Positions 1-6,603 of a DNA stretch of 8,034 bases are shown piece by piece. Source of the DNA: Bacteroidota bacterium (lineage in GTDB: Bacteria > Bacteroidota > Rhodothermia > Rhodothermales > UBA10348); assembly GCA_022571135.1 (NCBI GenBank), contig JACZYK010000108.1:1-8034 (forward strand), in the 5' to 3' direction. The first letter of the stretch is position 1. Every line of letters starts with the position of its first letter. A program made the position numbers and the translations under genes. A model generated the notes under the pieces. It saw only the letters and a list, made by a program, of their open reading frames with translations. It was not told the DNA's origin and searched no databases.

Positions 1-2194
1 CTTCGGTCGCATATCCCCAGGAGGCGCCTCCGTTCAGTGAACGCCTAAAACCGTTGAATTGATACGAAATGATCATTTTTAGCGGGTCTTCCTGGTGCCA
101 GACAGGGTCGAAGCCATCTGCACCGAACACAGGGTTCCAACTCGACGACGACGACGGATCGTAGGGCGAAAGCCACGAGCCGTTGTCTTGGGTGCCGCCA
201 AGGAATCGAAGCGAAGACGGAGCTTTGTCGACACCGTAGAACTGAGAAGTGTTGTACCCGAAATTCCGGTTGTTCCAGCTGATTCCGCCGTCCGGAGAAA
301 AATAGACTCCCCCGTCGTTGCCAGAAAGGAGCTCAAAGGTGCCTGATCCTGAATCCACGACGATGGGAACGAGCGCATGCTGATCGACGTGGACCGCTTG
401 TCCCGACGCCATCCGAACCATTGTTCTCAGGGGTACCGTTCCGACGGCATGGTTGATACGAATGGACGAGAGCGGCAGCGCGGAGGGATTCCACTCAGCA
501 TCGTCGGAGAGCATGGGCCAGTAGAAGTACAGCAGCCGGTTAATGACACCTCCGTCTCGGGCTACCAGTTGATTTGGAGTTGACGCGTCATACGGATAAG
601 CGTGTATAAGCACGTACTCCCTGCCGATGTTCGCAGGATCAAATCTAATCAGATCGTACCGTCCGTCGTGGAGCCGGTCACGGAAGGACACCATTAGCTG
701 TCGGTTGTTCGTTACGTCCCAGACCTCGAAAGGCACCTCAACGTAGTCGGCGTAGGGATACGTACTGAAGGCAATTCCGGGGCCGTCGGGCGGCGTAAAC
801 CGGTGAGCCATCTGCGACCGTCCCGGTCCGAATCGAACCTCGACAGAGACAAAGTCATTCTCCGTGACAAGGGCCCCCTCTTCCGCAAGACCCCACGAGA
901 GCGTTCCCCCGAAGTGAGATGCGCCGAAGTTGACGAAGTCCATGAAAGCTTCGGTGCCGAATTTCTCGAACGATGTAAGGACGCTCCTCTCCTCCGATCC
1001 GGACAGCGTCGCCCGCCACACATAAATCCCGCCAAGAAAGACGACATTCGGATCGAATGGATGAACGGCGATCGAATTGTCATACCATCCCTGATTCGTA
1101 CCCCCCAGGGCCATCCAGTCAGGATTCGATCCTCCTTCTATCGGGTGGATGGGGAACCACAGATCGCCCCCGTTGCGGCTCATGTAGAGCTGGTCCGTAT
1201 CAGTCGTCGCGTCGTCGCTGTCATTCGCGACCTCGATGGCGGCGTAAAGCCGGGTCGGCTCCGAGGGGGCGATCGCGAGTTCAATGCGCGAGCCGCTGCT
1301 AAGTGTGCCATCTCTCAGGCCCGCGAAACCTGCAGATGCAGGCTCCCATGTTCGACCAGCGTCCATGGATCTCAGCACGCCCGTTCCATTTTCGGTGGCG
1401 TAAAGACGATCGAAATTCGAAGGATCCGCGACCACCTGATAGACGCCGGCGCTTAAAATCGAGATATGCGACTGGCTCCAGGAGGCGCCGCCATCCGAGG
1501 ATCGGAAAATGCCCTTTCTCGTGGCTGCGACGACGAGATCGGGGTCGGACGGTGATACGACGAGACGATTCACGAACCTGAAATTGGAGTCGTTGGCAGT
1601 GGACGGAAGCTGAACCCACGAATTTCCTCGGTCGGAGGATCTGAAAATTCCTGCGCCCGAGACCGCGTCTCCATTAAAAAACCCCTCTCCCGATCCTGCG
1701 TATAGAACATTTGGATCGGAAGCCGCCTGTACGAGCGTAGAAAAAGCCAGATTGGGGATATCGGGTGTGATGTTCGTCCAGCTCCGGCCCTCCGTCGTGG
1801 TCTTCCAGATTCCCCCGCTGACGGACGCGGCATACCAGGTGTCATGGCGCGGATCGTCGGGATCAACAACGATCGCCCGCGTTCGTCCTCCTACATTCCC
1901 GGGACCGCGCTCGACCCACGGAAGCGGTCTCCCCGAACTCTTGGCCGCTCTCTTGGCTCTGGAAAGCTCCTCGATCTGATAGTTCTGCGGGTACCCGGGG
2001 CCGCTCTCTCCCTCTATGGTTCGTATGAAAGTGTGATACTCCGCGAACTGGTCGGGATAGCCGGCGCGGGCGTCGGTTCGATGTTCTCCATCCGGGCCGG
2101 TCTCCTCGCGTCCGCAGCTCGAGAGCGAGAGGAGCAGGACACACGCCGCGCCGAGAGCCGGTACAGGCGATATGAACTGGAGAACACGCATCAT
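1..2194 (-). CDS. Asp-box (BNR) beta-propeller lipoprotein, 3' end beyond window
   Basis: Seen: one uninterrupted minus-strand frame of 731 codons that runs off the left edge, so the C-terminus is missing. The start is ATGATG at 2194-2189. Residues 1-27 form a lipoprotein signal with a hydrophobic core and lipobox LSSC (Cys27), implying export and lipid anchoring. Residues 95-112 hold a GPGNVGGR..IVVDP signature seen at the start of such propellers, followed by GGIWKT. Seven Asp-box-like motifs (S-x-D-x-G-x-S/T-W) lie near residues 132, 186, 232, 276, 339, 633 and 719. SSDGGASW at 232 and SPDGGISW at 633 are near-perfect. Family knowledge: Asp-boxes sit on propeller hairpins in sialidases, VPS10/sortilin and Ycf48-like proteins. 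Here they suggest an extracytoplasmic scaffold or binding protein. No catalytic sialidase residues were recognised, so no enzymatic function is assigned. Residues about 390-610 lack Asp-boxes and look like an inserted domain. It is transcribed divergently from the M14 peptidase. Confidence 0.88.
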   Translation of the reverse strand, partial: MMRVLQFISPVPALGAACVLLLSLSSCGREETGPDGEHRTDARAGYPDQFAEYHTFIRTIEGESGPGYPQNYQIEELSRAKRAAKSSGRPLPWVERGPGNVGGRTRAIVVDPDDPRHDTWYAASVSGGIWKTTTEGRSWTNITPDIPNLAFSTLVQAASDPNVLYAGSGEGFFNGDAVSGAGIFRSSDRGNSWVQLPSTANDSNFRFVNRLVVSPSDPDLVVAATRKGIFRSSDGGASWSQSHISILSAGVYQVVADPSNFDRLYATENGTGVLRSMDAGRTWEPASAGFAGLRDGTLSSGSRIELAIAPSEPTRLYAAIEVANDSDDATTDTDQLYMSRNGGDLWFPIHPIEGGSNPDWMALGGTNQGWYDNSIAVHPFDPNVVFLGGIYVWRATLSGSEERSVLTSFEKFGTEAFMDFVNFGASHFGGTLSWGLAEEGALVTENDFVSVEVRFGPGRSQMAHRFTPPDGPGIAFSTYPYADYVEVPFEVWDVTNNRQLMVSFRDRLHDGRYDLIRFDPANIGREYVLIHAYPYDASTPNQLVARDGGVINRLLYFYWPMLSDDAEWNPSALPLSSIRINHAVGTVPLRTMVRMASGQAVHVDQHALVPIVVDSGSGTFELLSGNDGGVYFSPDGGISWNNRNFGYNTSQFYGVDKAPSSLRFLGGTQDNGSWLSPYDPSSSSSWNPVFGADGFDPVWHQEDPLKMIISYQFNGFRRSLNGGASWGYATE

Positions 2195-2213
2195 AAATCT
2201 GACCCGTTTATGA
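2191..2213. promoter_or_regulatory. Inverted repeat over the lipoprotein start codon
   Basis: TCATAAA (2191-2197) and TTTATGA (2207-2213) form a perfect 7-bp inverted repeat with a 9-bp spacer. The left arm covers the first ATG of the minus-strand lipoprotein gene. A second short pair, CCCG (2203-2206) and CGGG (2214-2217), is interleaved with it. The position between two divergent genes fits an operator, or an mRNA hairpin masking the start codon. A repeat this short can occur by chance and no regulator is visible nearby. Confidence 0.25.
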
Positions 2214-2327
2214 CGGGGCGCACCGGTGAACACGTTGGAGAACAAGACGCTGAAACGCTACTTTACGCCCGCCGCCAGGAAGACCGGATCCGGGGCATAC
2301 AACCAGGAAATCGACAATCCGTTTCTC
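2195..2327. promoter_or_regulatory. Divergent intergenic region between lipoprotein and peptidase genes
   Basis: This 133-bp gap must hold the promoters for both divergent genes if they are transcribed separately. On the plus strand a poor sigma70-like pair is visible: TTGGAG (2235-2240) and TACTTT (2259-2264) with an 18-bp spacer. Only about half of each hexamer matches consensus. An AGGAA at 2305-2309 lies about 18 bp before the chosen peptidase ATG, which is too far for a classical ribosome binding site. No strong promoter can be named. Confidence 0.25.
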
Positions 2328-4877
2328 ATGCGACTCCTCAAATTGTTCATCTTCGTTCTCTCGCTTCTACCGGCATCGCCGTCGATTGGACAGAGTCGAC
2401 TTCAGTCTCCGGAAGCTTTCCTGGGTTACAAACTCGGAGACCGGTTCACACCGCATCATCGCGTCGTTGATTATCTGATGCACGTCGCCGACTTTTCGCC
2501 CAACATCGGGTTGCACCAGTACGGAGTCACCAATGAAGGGAGACCTCTATACGTAGTATTTGTCGCCTCACCTCCAAATCTTTCGCGGCTCGAGGAAATC
2601 CGGACCAACAACCTGAAGTTGACCGGGCTCGCACATGGAGATCTCGAAGGCCCGGTGCCCACGATCGTGTGGCTCAGCTACAACGTACACGGAAACGAGT
2701 CGGTGGGCACGGAGGCCGCGATGGCCACGCTCTACGATCTGGCTGATTCGTCTAACGAGGCCACTCAGCGGTGGCTCCGGAATACGCTGGTTATCCTCGA
2801 TCCGGCGATCAATCCCGACGGCCGCAACCGGTATGTGAACTGGTACAACCGCGTGGTCGGAAAAAGGCGGAACGTAAATCCCGATGCTATCGAGCATCAC
2901 GAGCCCTGGCCCGGGGGTAGAACGAACCACTATTATTTTGATCTAAACAGGGACTGGGCGTGGATGACGCAGAAGGAGACGCTCGCCCGCATGGCACTTT
3001 TTAACGACTGGATGCCGCACGTTCACGTCGACTTTCACGAACAGGGCGTTGACTCGCCGTATTACTTCGCTCCGGCGGCCGAGCCGTATCATGAATTCAT
3101 TACGGACTGGCAGCGCGAGTTTCAGACCATCATCGGTAGAAATCACGCGAAACATTTCGATCGAGAAGGCTGGCTGTACTTCACCCGCCAGGTGTTCGAC
3201 CTCTTCTATCCGGGTTACGGCGATACTTATCCCACGTATAACGGCGCCATCGGGATGACGTACGAGCAGGGAGGCTCCGGAAGGGCCGGTCTGGGAATTC
3301 TCACCGCCGAAGGAGACACGTTGACGCTCCATGACCGGATTGCGCACCATTACACGACCGCGTTGTCCACCATAGAGATGGCTTCTCTACACCACGATCG
3401 GGTCGTCGAGGAGTTCGAGGCGTTTTTTGATGCGGCTCGGTCGACTCCTGCAGGAACGTATCGGTCGTACGTGATTAAAGCTTCGAGCGGAGCCGGGCGA
3501 TTGTCGGCCATGCAGGATCATCTGGACCGGCTGGGAATCGAGTACGGATCGGTAATAAATGCTCGCAGAGCAAAGGGATACAACTATCGCAGCGGTGCCG
3601 ATGAGGATTTTGACATATCTCCGGGCGACCTGGTTATTTCGGCCTTTCAGCCGAGATCGACGATTCTGAATGTGATGTTCGAGCCGACGCCTACGCTTGT
3701 AGATTCGATCACCTACGACATTACCGCCTGGGCGCTGCCGTATGTCTATGATGTCGAGGCCTATGCGACGACAGAACGGATCGATCCGGATGTCGCATTC
3801 CTATCGCCGGCGCAATCCTCGTCTGCGTCCGAAGAGCGTCCATACGCCTATCTGATCGAGTGGAAAGATCCCAACGACGTTGCTTTCCTGTCATCACTTC
3901 TGCAGAAAAACGTGCGGGTACGCTATGCGGAAAAGGCCTTTACGATCGGCGGGAGTAGCTATGCGCCGGGAACGCTCATCATTACGCGTACGGGGAACGA
4001 AAAACTGGGAGCGCGTCTGGACTCCATCGTCAGAGAGACGGCAGGAGAATTCAACGTGCGGGCAACCGGAGTTTCAACCGGTTTCGTCGACAGCGGCTCG
4101 GATTTCGGTTCGCGCGACGTCCACTACATCAAACGGCCGAACGTGGCGGTCGTTACCGGGTCGCCGGTTTCGTCCGGCGGAGTGGGGGTACTGTGGCACT
4201 ACTTCGATCAGCAGATCGAATACCCGGTTACTCTCGTCGAGGCAGGCTCGTTGGGCAGCCTGGAGCTGGACAAATATGACGTCCTCATCCTGCCGAGCGG
4301 ATCGTACGGCAAGATACTCTCGGAGTCCCGATTGGACACGTTGAAGACCTGGATCCGAAGCGGCGGACGACTCATCGCCGTGCAGAGCGCTGTGAAGTTT
4401 TTTGCAGGCAAGGAAGGCTTCGCGATCAAGCAAAAGAAGGATGACGAGGAGGAGGATAAAGAGGATGAGAAGAGTGACGATGATGAGGACCGACTGAAGG
4501 CGTACGGGAACCGCCGGCGCGACCGCGTCACCCGGGGAATAGCCGGTGCAATTTACCGGGTGTCCGTTGACAACACCCATCCGCTCGCGTTCGGTTTCGA
4601 CGACATATCCTTTTCGCTGAAACTCAGAACGAGCGCACCGGCTTACATGAAGGGTACATCTGCGTGGAATGTGGGCGTACTGAAAAAGGGATCCCTGGTG
4701 GCCGGACAGGTGGGATATGAGGCGGCGCCCAAGATCGAAGGCAGTCTGGCTTACGGGGTTCAGAACCTGGGAGCCGGAACGATCGTGTATCTGGTTGATG
4801 ATCCGCTGTTCAGGGGTTTCTGGTACAGTGGACGGCTTCTGGTCGGAAATGCCGTATTTATGGTCGGGCAACGCTGA
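2328..4877 (+). CDS. Secreted M14-family zinc carboxypeptidase with C-terminal GATase-like domain
   Basis: 849 aa. The ATG at 2328 is chosen because a signal peptide starts exactly there (MRLLKLFIFVLSLLP..., likely cleaved near residue 20-22). A GTG at 2226 would add 34 polar residues ahead of it. M14 peptidases hydrolyse C-terminal or cell-wall peptide bonds with one zinc ion. The zinc ligands are visible as HGNE (His121, Glu124) and DFHEQG (His237). DLNRDW (Asn207, Arg208) matches the substrate-binding Asn-Arg pair, and TYEQGG holds the catalytic Glu313. The catalytic domain covers roughly residues 30-360. Residues about 600-710 (IKRPNVAVVTG, DVLILPSGSYG, SGGRLIAVQ) resemble a class I glutamine-amidotransferase-like fold, with no nucleophilic Cys recognised. 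That domain is interrupted by an acidic stretch at about 704-721 and resumes with DNTHPLAFGF and a final VYLVDDPLFRGFWYSGRLL. It is probably active in the periplasm or outside the cell. The exact substrate is unknown. It is divergent from the propeller lipoprotein and convergent with the NUDIX gene. Confidence 0.93.
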   Translation: MRLLKLFIFVLSLLPASPSIGQSRLQSPEAFLGYKLGDRFTPHHRVVDYLMHVADFSPNIGLHQYGVTNEGRPLYVVFVASPPNLSRLEEIRTNNLKLTGLAHGDLEGPVPTIVWLSYNVHGNESVGTEAAMATLYDLADSSNEATQRWLRNTLVILDPAINPDGRNRYVNWYNRVVGKRRNVNPDAIEHHEPWPGGRTNHYYFDLNRDWAWMTQKETLARMALFNDWMPHVHVDFHEQGVDSPYYFAPAAEPYHEFITDWQREFQTIIGRNHAKHFDREGWLYFTRQVFDLFYPGYGDTYPTYNGAIGMTYEQGGSGRAGLGILTAEGDTLTLHDRIAHHYTTALSTIEMASLHHDRVVEEFEAFFDAARSTPAGTYRSYVIKASSGAGRLSAMQDHLDRLGIEYGSVINARRAKGYNYRSGADEDFDISPGDLVISAFQPRSTILNVMFEPTPTLVDSITYDITAWALPYVYDVEAYATTERIDPDVAFLSPAQSSSASEERPYAYLIEWKDPNDVAFLSSLLQKNVRVRYAEKAFTIGGSSYAPGTLIITRTGNEKLGARLDSIVRETAGEFNVRATGVSTGFVDSGSDFGSRDVHYIKRPNVAVVTGSPVSSGGVGVLWHYFDQQIEYPVTLVEAGSLGSLELDKYDVLILPSGSYGKILSESRLDTLKTWIRSGGRLIAVQSAVKFFAGKEGFAIKQKKDDEEEDKEDEKSDDDEDRLKAYGNRRRDRVTRGIAGAIYRVSVDNTHPLAFGFDDISFSLKLRTSAPAYMKGTSAWNVGVLKKGSLVAGQVGYEAAPKIEGSLAYGVQNLGAGTIVYLVDDPLFRGFWYSGRLLVGNAVFMVGQR
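4432..4493 (+). repeat. Purine-rich low-complexity tract encoding an acidic linker
   Basis: The plus strand here is almost entirely A and G, built from GAG/GAT/GAC/AAG codons. It encodes KDDEEEDKEDEKSDDDED at residues 704-721 of the M14 protein, followed by a basic patch with RRR. It sits inside the GATase-like domain. It is a low-complexity charged linker rather than an exact tandem repeat. Confidence 0.6.
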
Positions 4878-4958
4878 ACCCGTCCGCCCCCGCGGAAGGT
4901 GTGTTTCGACGGGCTCGCGAGGAGTACTTCGAAGCCGGATCTTCGACCCCGGCGCGGA
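4878..4958. other. Short intergenic gap between convergent genes
   Basis: This 81-bp gap must terminate transcription from both sides. Two weak inverted pairs are visible: CCCGTC (4879-4884) with GACGGG (4908-4913), loop 23, and GCCGG (4934-4938) with CCGGC (4949-4953), loop 10. Neither is followed by a T tract on either strand, so no intrinsic terminator is called. Confidence 0.3.
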
Positions 4959-5684
4959 CTATTCTGAAATCAGAGGCCGGACGCGCACGAGCAGTTCCCT
5001 GAGTGTAATGTAGGCGAGTTTCTTACGAGCCGTTTTCCAGGGAAACCATCGCACCTTTATAATACCCTCTTTCTTTTCGGGCACGAATGACGTGGCGTTC
5101 GTTTTCATCTGGTACCAGTGCGTGGTTTTTATGCGGAATTTCTTTCGTTCGGGGTAGCCATGAACCGTTAGATCGAGCGCGCGAACTAAATGGATTTTCG
5201 ATGTTCCAACCTCCTCCTTTACTTCGCGGAGTGCGCACTCTGCTATGGTCTCTTCGGTGTCCAACTTGCCTTTTGGTAGATCCCAGACACCACGACGGTG
5301 AATGAGCAGGACCTCCAGCCTCCCTTTGTGCTTCCTGGTGATGATGCCGCCGCCGGCTTCGATTTCAAAGGGTTCCAGGTACGGCTTTAGGTTGCGTATG
5401 GCGGACGTCGGCACAAAAAAGTCCTTCTGGCCGTCGAGGTCCAGAATCGCGTCGCCCGAGGGCTGCCAGTTCTTCTTTTTCTCAAACGGAAACGCCGGAC
5501 GGGCTTTTCTGAAACCGTGTTTCGATCGATGTACGGGCATCGCCTCCGTATCCAACACCAGGATGCGCTCGTGCTCTTTTTCTCGTGCACAACCGAGATC
5601 GGAGAAAGTTCGCTTGCCCTTGAGCAGATATTTTTTTTGGCTCTTCTCGAGACTTCCGGACTTGTCGGCGTAAAAGTAGAACAT
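4959..5684 (-). CDS. NUDIX hydrolase with basic N-terminal extension
   Basis: 241 aa from the ATG at 5684. A GTG at 5714 would add ten residues and has a marginal AGG upstream, so the start is uncertain. NUDIX enzymes cleave nucleoside diphosphates linked to another moiety, using a divalent metal. The NUDIX box is visible at residues 139-161: G-K-L-D-T-E-E, then REVKEEVGT (Arg153, Glu154, Glu157, Glu158), matching Gx5Ex7REUxEExGU except that the last position is Thr. It is preceded by AGGGIITR and the RRGVWDLPKGK segment common in this family. The NUDIX fold occupies about residues 105-235. Residues 1-100 are rich in Lys/Arg (YLLKGKRTF, GFRKARPAFPFEKKK) and I do not recognise a domain there. 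No signal peptide is seen, so it is cytoplasmic. The substrate is not predictable. It is divergent from mobA and convergent with the peptidase gene. Confidence 0.88.
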   Translation of the reverse strand: MFYFYADKSGSLEKSQKKYLLKGKRTFSDLGCAREKEHERILVLDTEAMPVHRSKHGFRKARPAFPFEKKKNWQPSGDAILDLDGQKDFFVPTSAIRNLKPYLEPFEIEAGGGIITRKHKGRLEVLLIHRRGVWDLPKGKLDTEETIAECALREVKEEVGTSKIHLVRALDLTVHGYPERKKFRIKTTHWYQMKTNATSFVPEKKEGIIKVRWFPWKTARKKLAYITLRELLVRVRPLISE

Positions 5685-5844
5685 CCAGGACGTACGGGTT
5701 AGCCGGGGCTGCACCGAACCTACGCCGTTCCCCGATTAAATGCCCCGGTTATCCTATCTTTTCGGGGACCGGAATCCTCGAACCGACAACTCCATCACAG
5801 CGCTTTCGCTCCCTTCGGGCGGATTGGCAGGCGAAACTGACCCA
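5685..5844. promoter_or_regulatory. Divergent intergenic region between NUDIX gene and mobA
   Basis: This gap of about 160 bp should contain promoters for both directions. CCCCG (5743-5747) and CGGGG (5763-5767) form an inverted pair around an AT-rich centre (TATCCTATCTTTT), and an overlapping CCGGT/ACCGG pair lies at 5745-5749 and 5768-5772. On the minus strand a -10-like TTTAAT is at 5740-5735, without a convincing -35 box. No molybdenum-cofactor riboswitch structure was recognised. Confidence 0.25.
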
Positions 5845-6489
5845 ATGACAACCGCACTTAATAGACACAACGTGACCGGCGCGATTCTGGCCGGTGGCCG
5901 TAGTACGCGATTCGGCGAAAAAAAAGCCTCTTTCTTCTTTAAAGGTGTATCACTGATCGAACACGTTTACAGAGCCCTCGATCCTCTGGTTGACGAATTG
6001 TTGATTTCTACGAGTGCGAATCCAGATGGCGTCCTGGAAATACCGGGGCGAACCATTGTGGACGATTACGAAAATGCGGGTCCGCTTGCCGGGGTCGCGG
6101 CCTGCCTGAGGGCCGCCTCTCATGATTGGTTGCTGGTGGTCGCCTGTGACCTTCCGCTGATCACGACTCAGACGCTCGGCCGTCTTGTTTCGGCTGCGCG
6201 ATTCCCTCGGCAAGTCGTTATCCTTCGGTCCGCGTCCGGTCGGACTCAACCCCTGTGTGCCTGTTATCACGGGTCCGTTTTGGAGCTGCTCGTGAAAGCT
6301 CTTGACGGCGAAAGATTCGGCGTGCAACGATTTGTGGAGTCCCTCGAGCACACAGGCGTCGTGGAAGCGCCCGACACGGAATTGCTGAACGTGAACCGTC
6401 CCGAGGATATATACCCTCTTTTATGCAACGAGGGTAGAGACCACGAACCCGACGTCGCGCCGGGTAGCGGTGGCGCCGTTACCGAGTAG
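5845..6489 (+). CDS. mobA: Molybdenum cofactor guanylyltransferase MobA
   Basis: 214 aa, the usual MobA size. MobA transfers GMP from GTP to molybdopterin-bound molybdenum in the cytoplasm, giving the guanine dinucleotide (bis-MGD) cofactor used by DMSO-reductase-family enzymes. Seen: the nucleotide-binding signature LAGGRSTRFGEKK at residues 15-27 with the conserved Lys, then GPLAGV at 79-84, the metal-binding segment ACDLPLI at 100-106 and NVNRPED at 182-188. The ATG at 5845 is preferred. The frame extends back to an ATG at 5740, but those 35 extra residues (rich in Pro, Ser, Gly) precede the first strand of the fold without family support. No clear ribosome binding site is seen. The stop is 6 bp before the Fe-S/NrfD gene, so the two are probably one operon, which fits a role in maturing the linked molybdoenzyme. 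An A8 run near codons 25-27 is a possible slippage site. Related nucleotidyltransferases (MocA, IspD) fit less well. Confidence 0.9.
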   Translation: MTTALNRHNVTGAILAGGRSTRFGEKKASFFFKGVSLIEHVYRALDPLVDELLISTSANPDGVLEIPGRTIVDDYENAGPLAGVAACLRAASHDWLLVVACDLPLITTQTLGRLVSAARFPRQVVILRSASGRTQPLCACYHGSVLELLVKALDGERFGVQRFVESLEHTGVVEAPDTELLNVNRPEDIYPLLCNEGRDHEPDVAPGSGGAVTE

Positions 6490-6561
6490 CGATTGATGAA
6501 TTACGGTTTTCTGATCAATAATGACACCTGTATCGGTTGTCATGCCTGCTCTACCGCATGC

Positions 6562-6564
6562 TAG
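6562..6564 (+). other. In-frame TAG stop at codon 23 of the Fe-S/NrfD gene
   Basis: The TAG falls immediately after Cys22, the last Cys of CIGCHACSTAC, and before SENEVPLG. Relatives usually read ...ACK-(A/S)EN-(D/E)VPLG here, so an AAG-to-TAG transversion (or CAG-to-TAG) is the simplest explanation. TAG ends both mobA and the NUDIX gene in this window, which argues against general reassignment of the codon. Confidence 0.85.
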
Positions 6565-6603
6565 AGCGAGAACGAAGTCCCTCTCGGCGTTCAGCGCACA
6601 TGG

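Noticed and set aside
2226..2327. GTG start at 2226 for the M14 peptidase
   Set aside because: It would place 34 polar residues before an obvious signal peptide that begins at the ATG at 2328.
79..2470. Several short open frames on both strands across the left 2.4 kb
   Set aside because: They overlap the 731-codon minus-strand lipoprotein frame, which has a lipobox and seven Asp-boxes. The short frames are Arg/Ser-rich and lack domain motifs. The real frame is easy to miss because it has no stop inside the window.
4074..4871. 265-codon minus-strand frame opposite the end of the M14 gene
   Set aside because: It is a shadow of the conserved peptidase frame. Its hydrophobic run (ILLLVILLLL) is only the complement of the acidic GAG/GAT codons.
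4878..4958. Bidirectional intrinsic terminator between the convergent genes
   Set aside because: Only 5-6 bp stems were found and there is no T tract on either strand.
5685..5844. Molybdenum-cofactor riboswitch upstream of mobA
   Set aside because: Only short inverted pairs are visible, and the multi-helix structure of that motif was not recognised.
6562..6564. Selenocysteine insertion at the in-frame stop
   Set aside because: The codon is TAG, not TGA, and relatives have Lys rather than Cys at this site.
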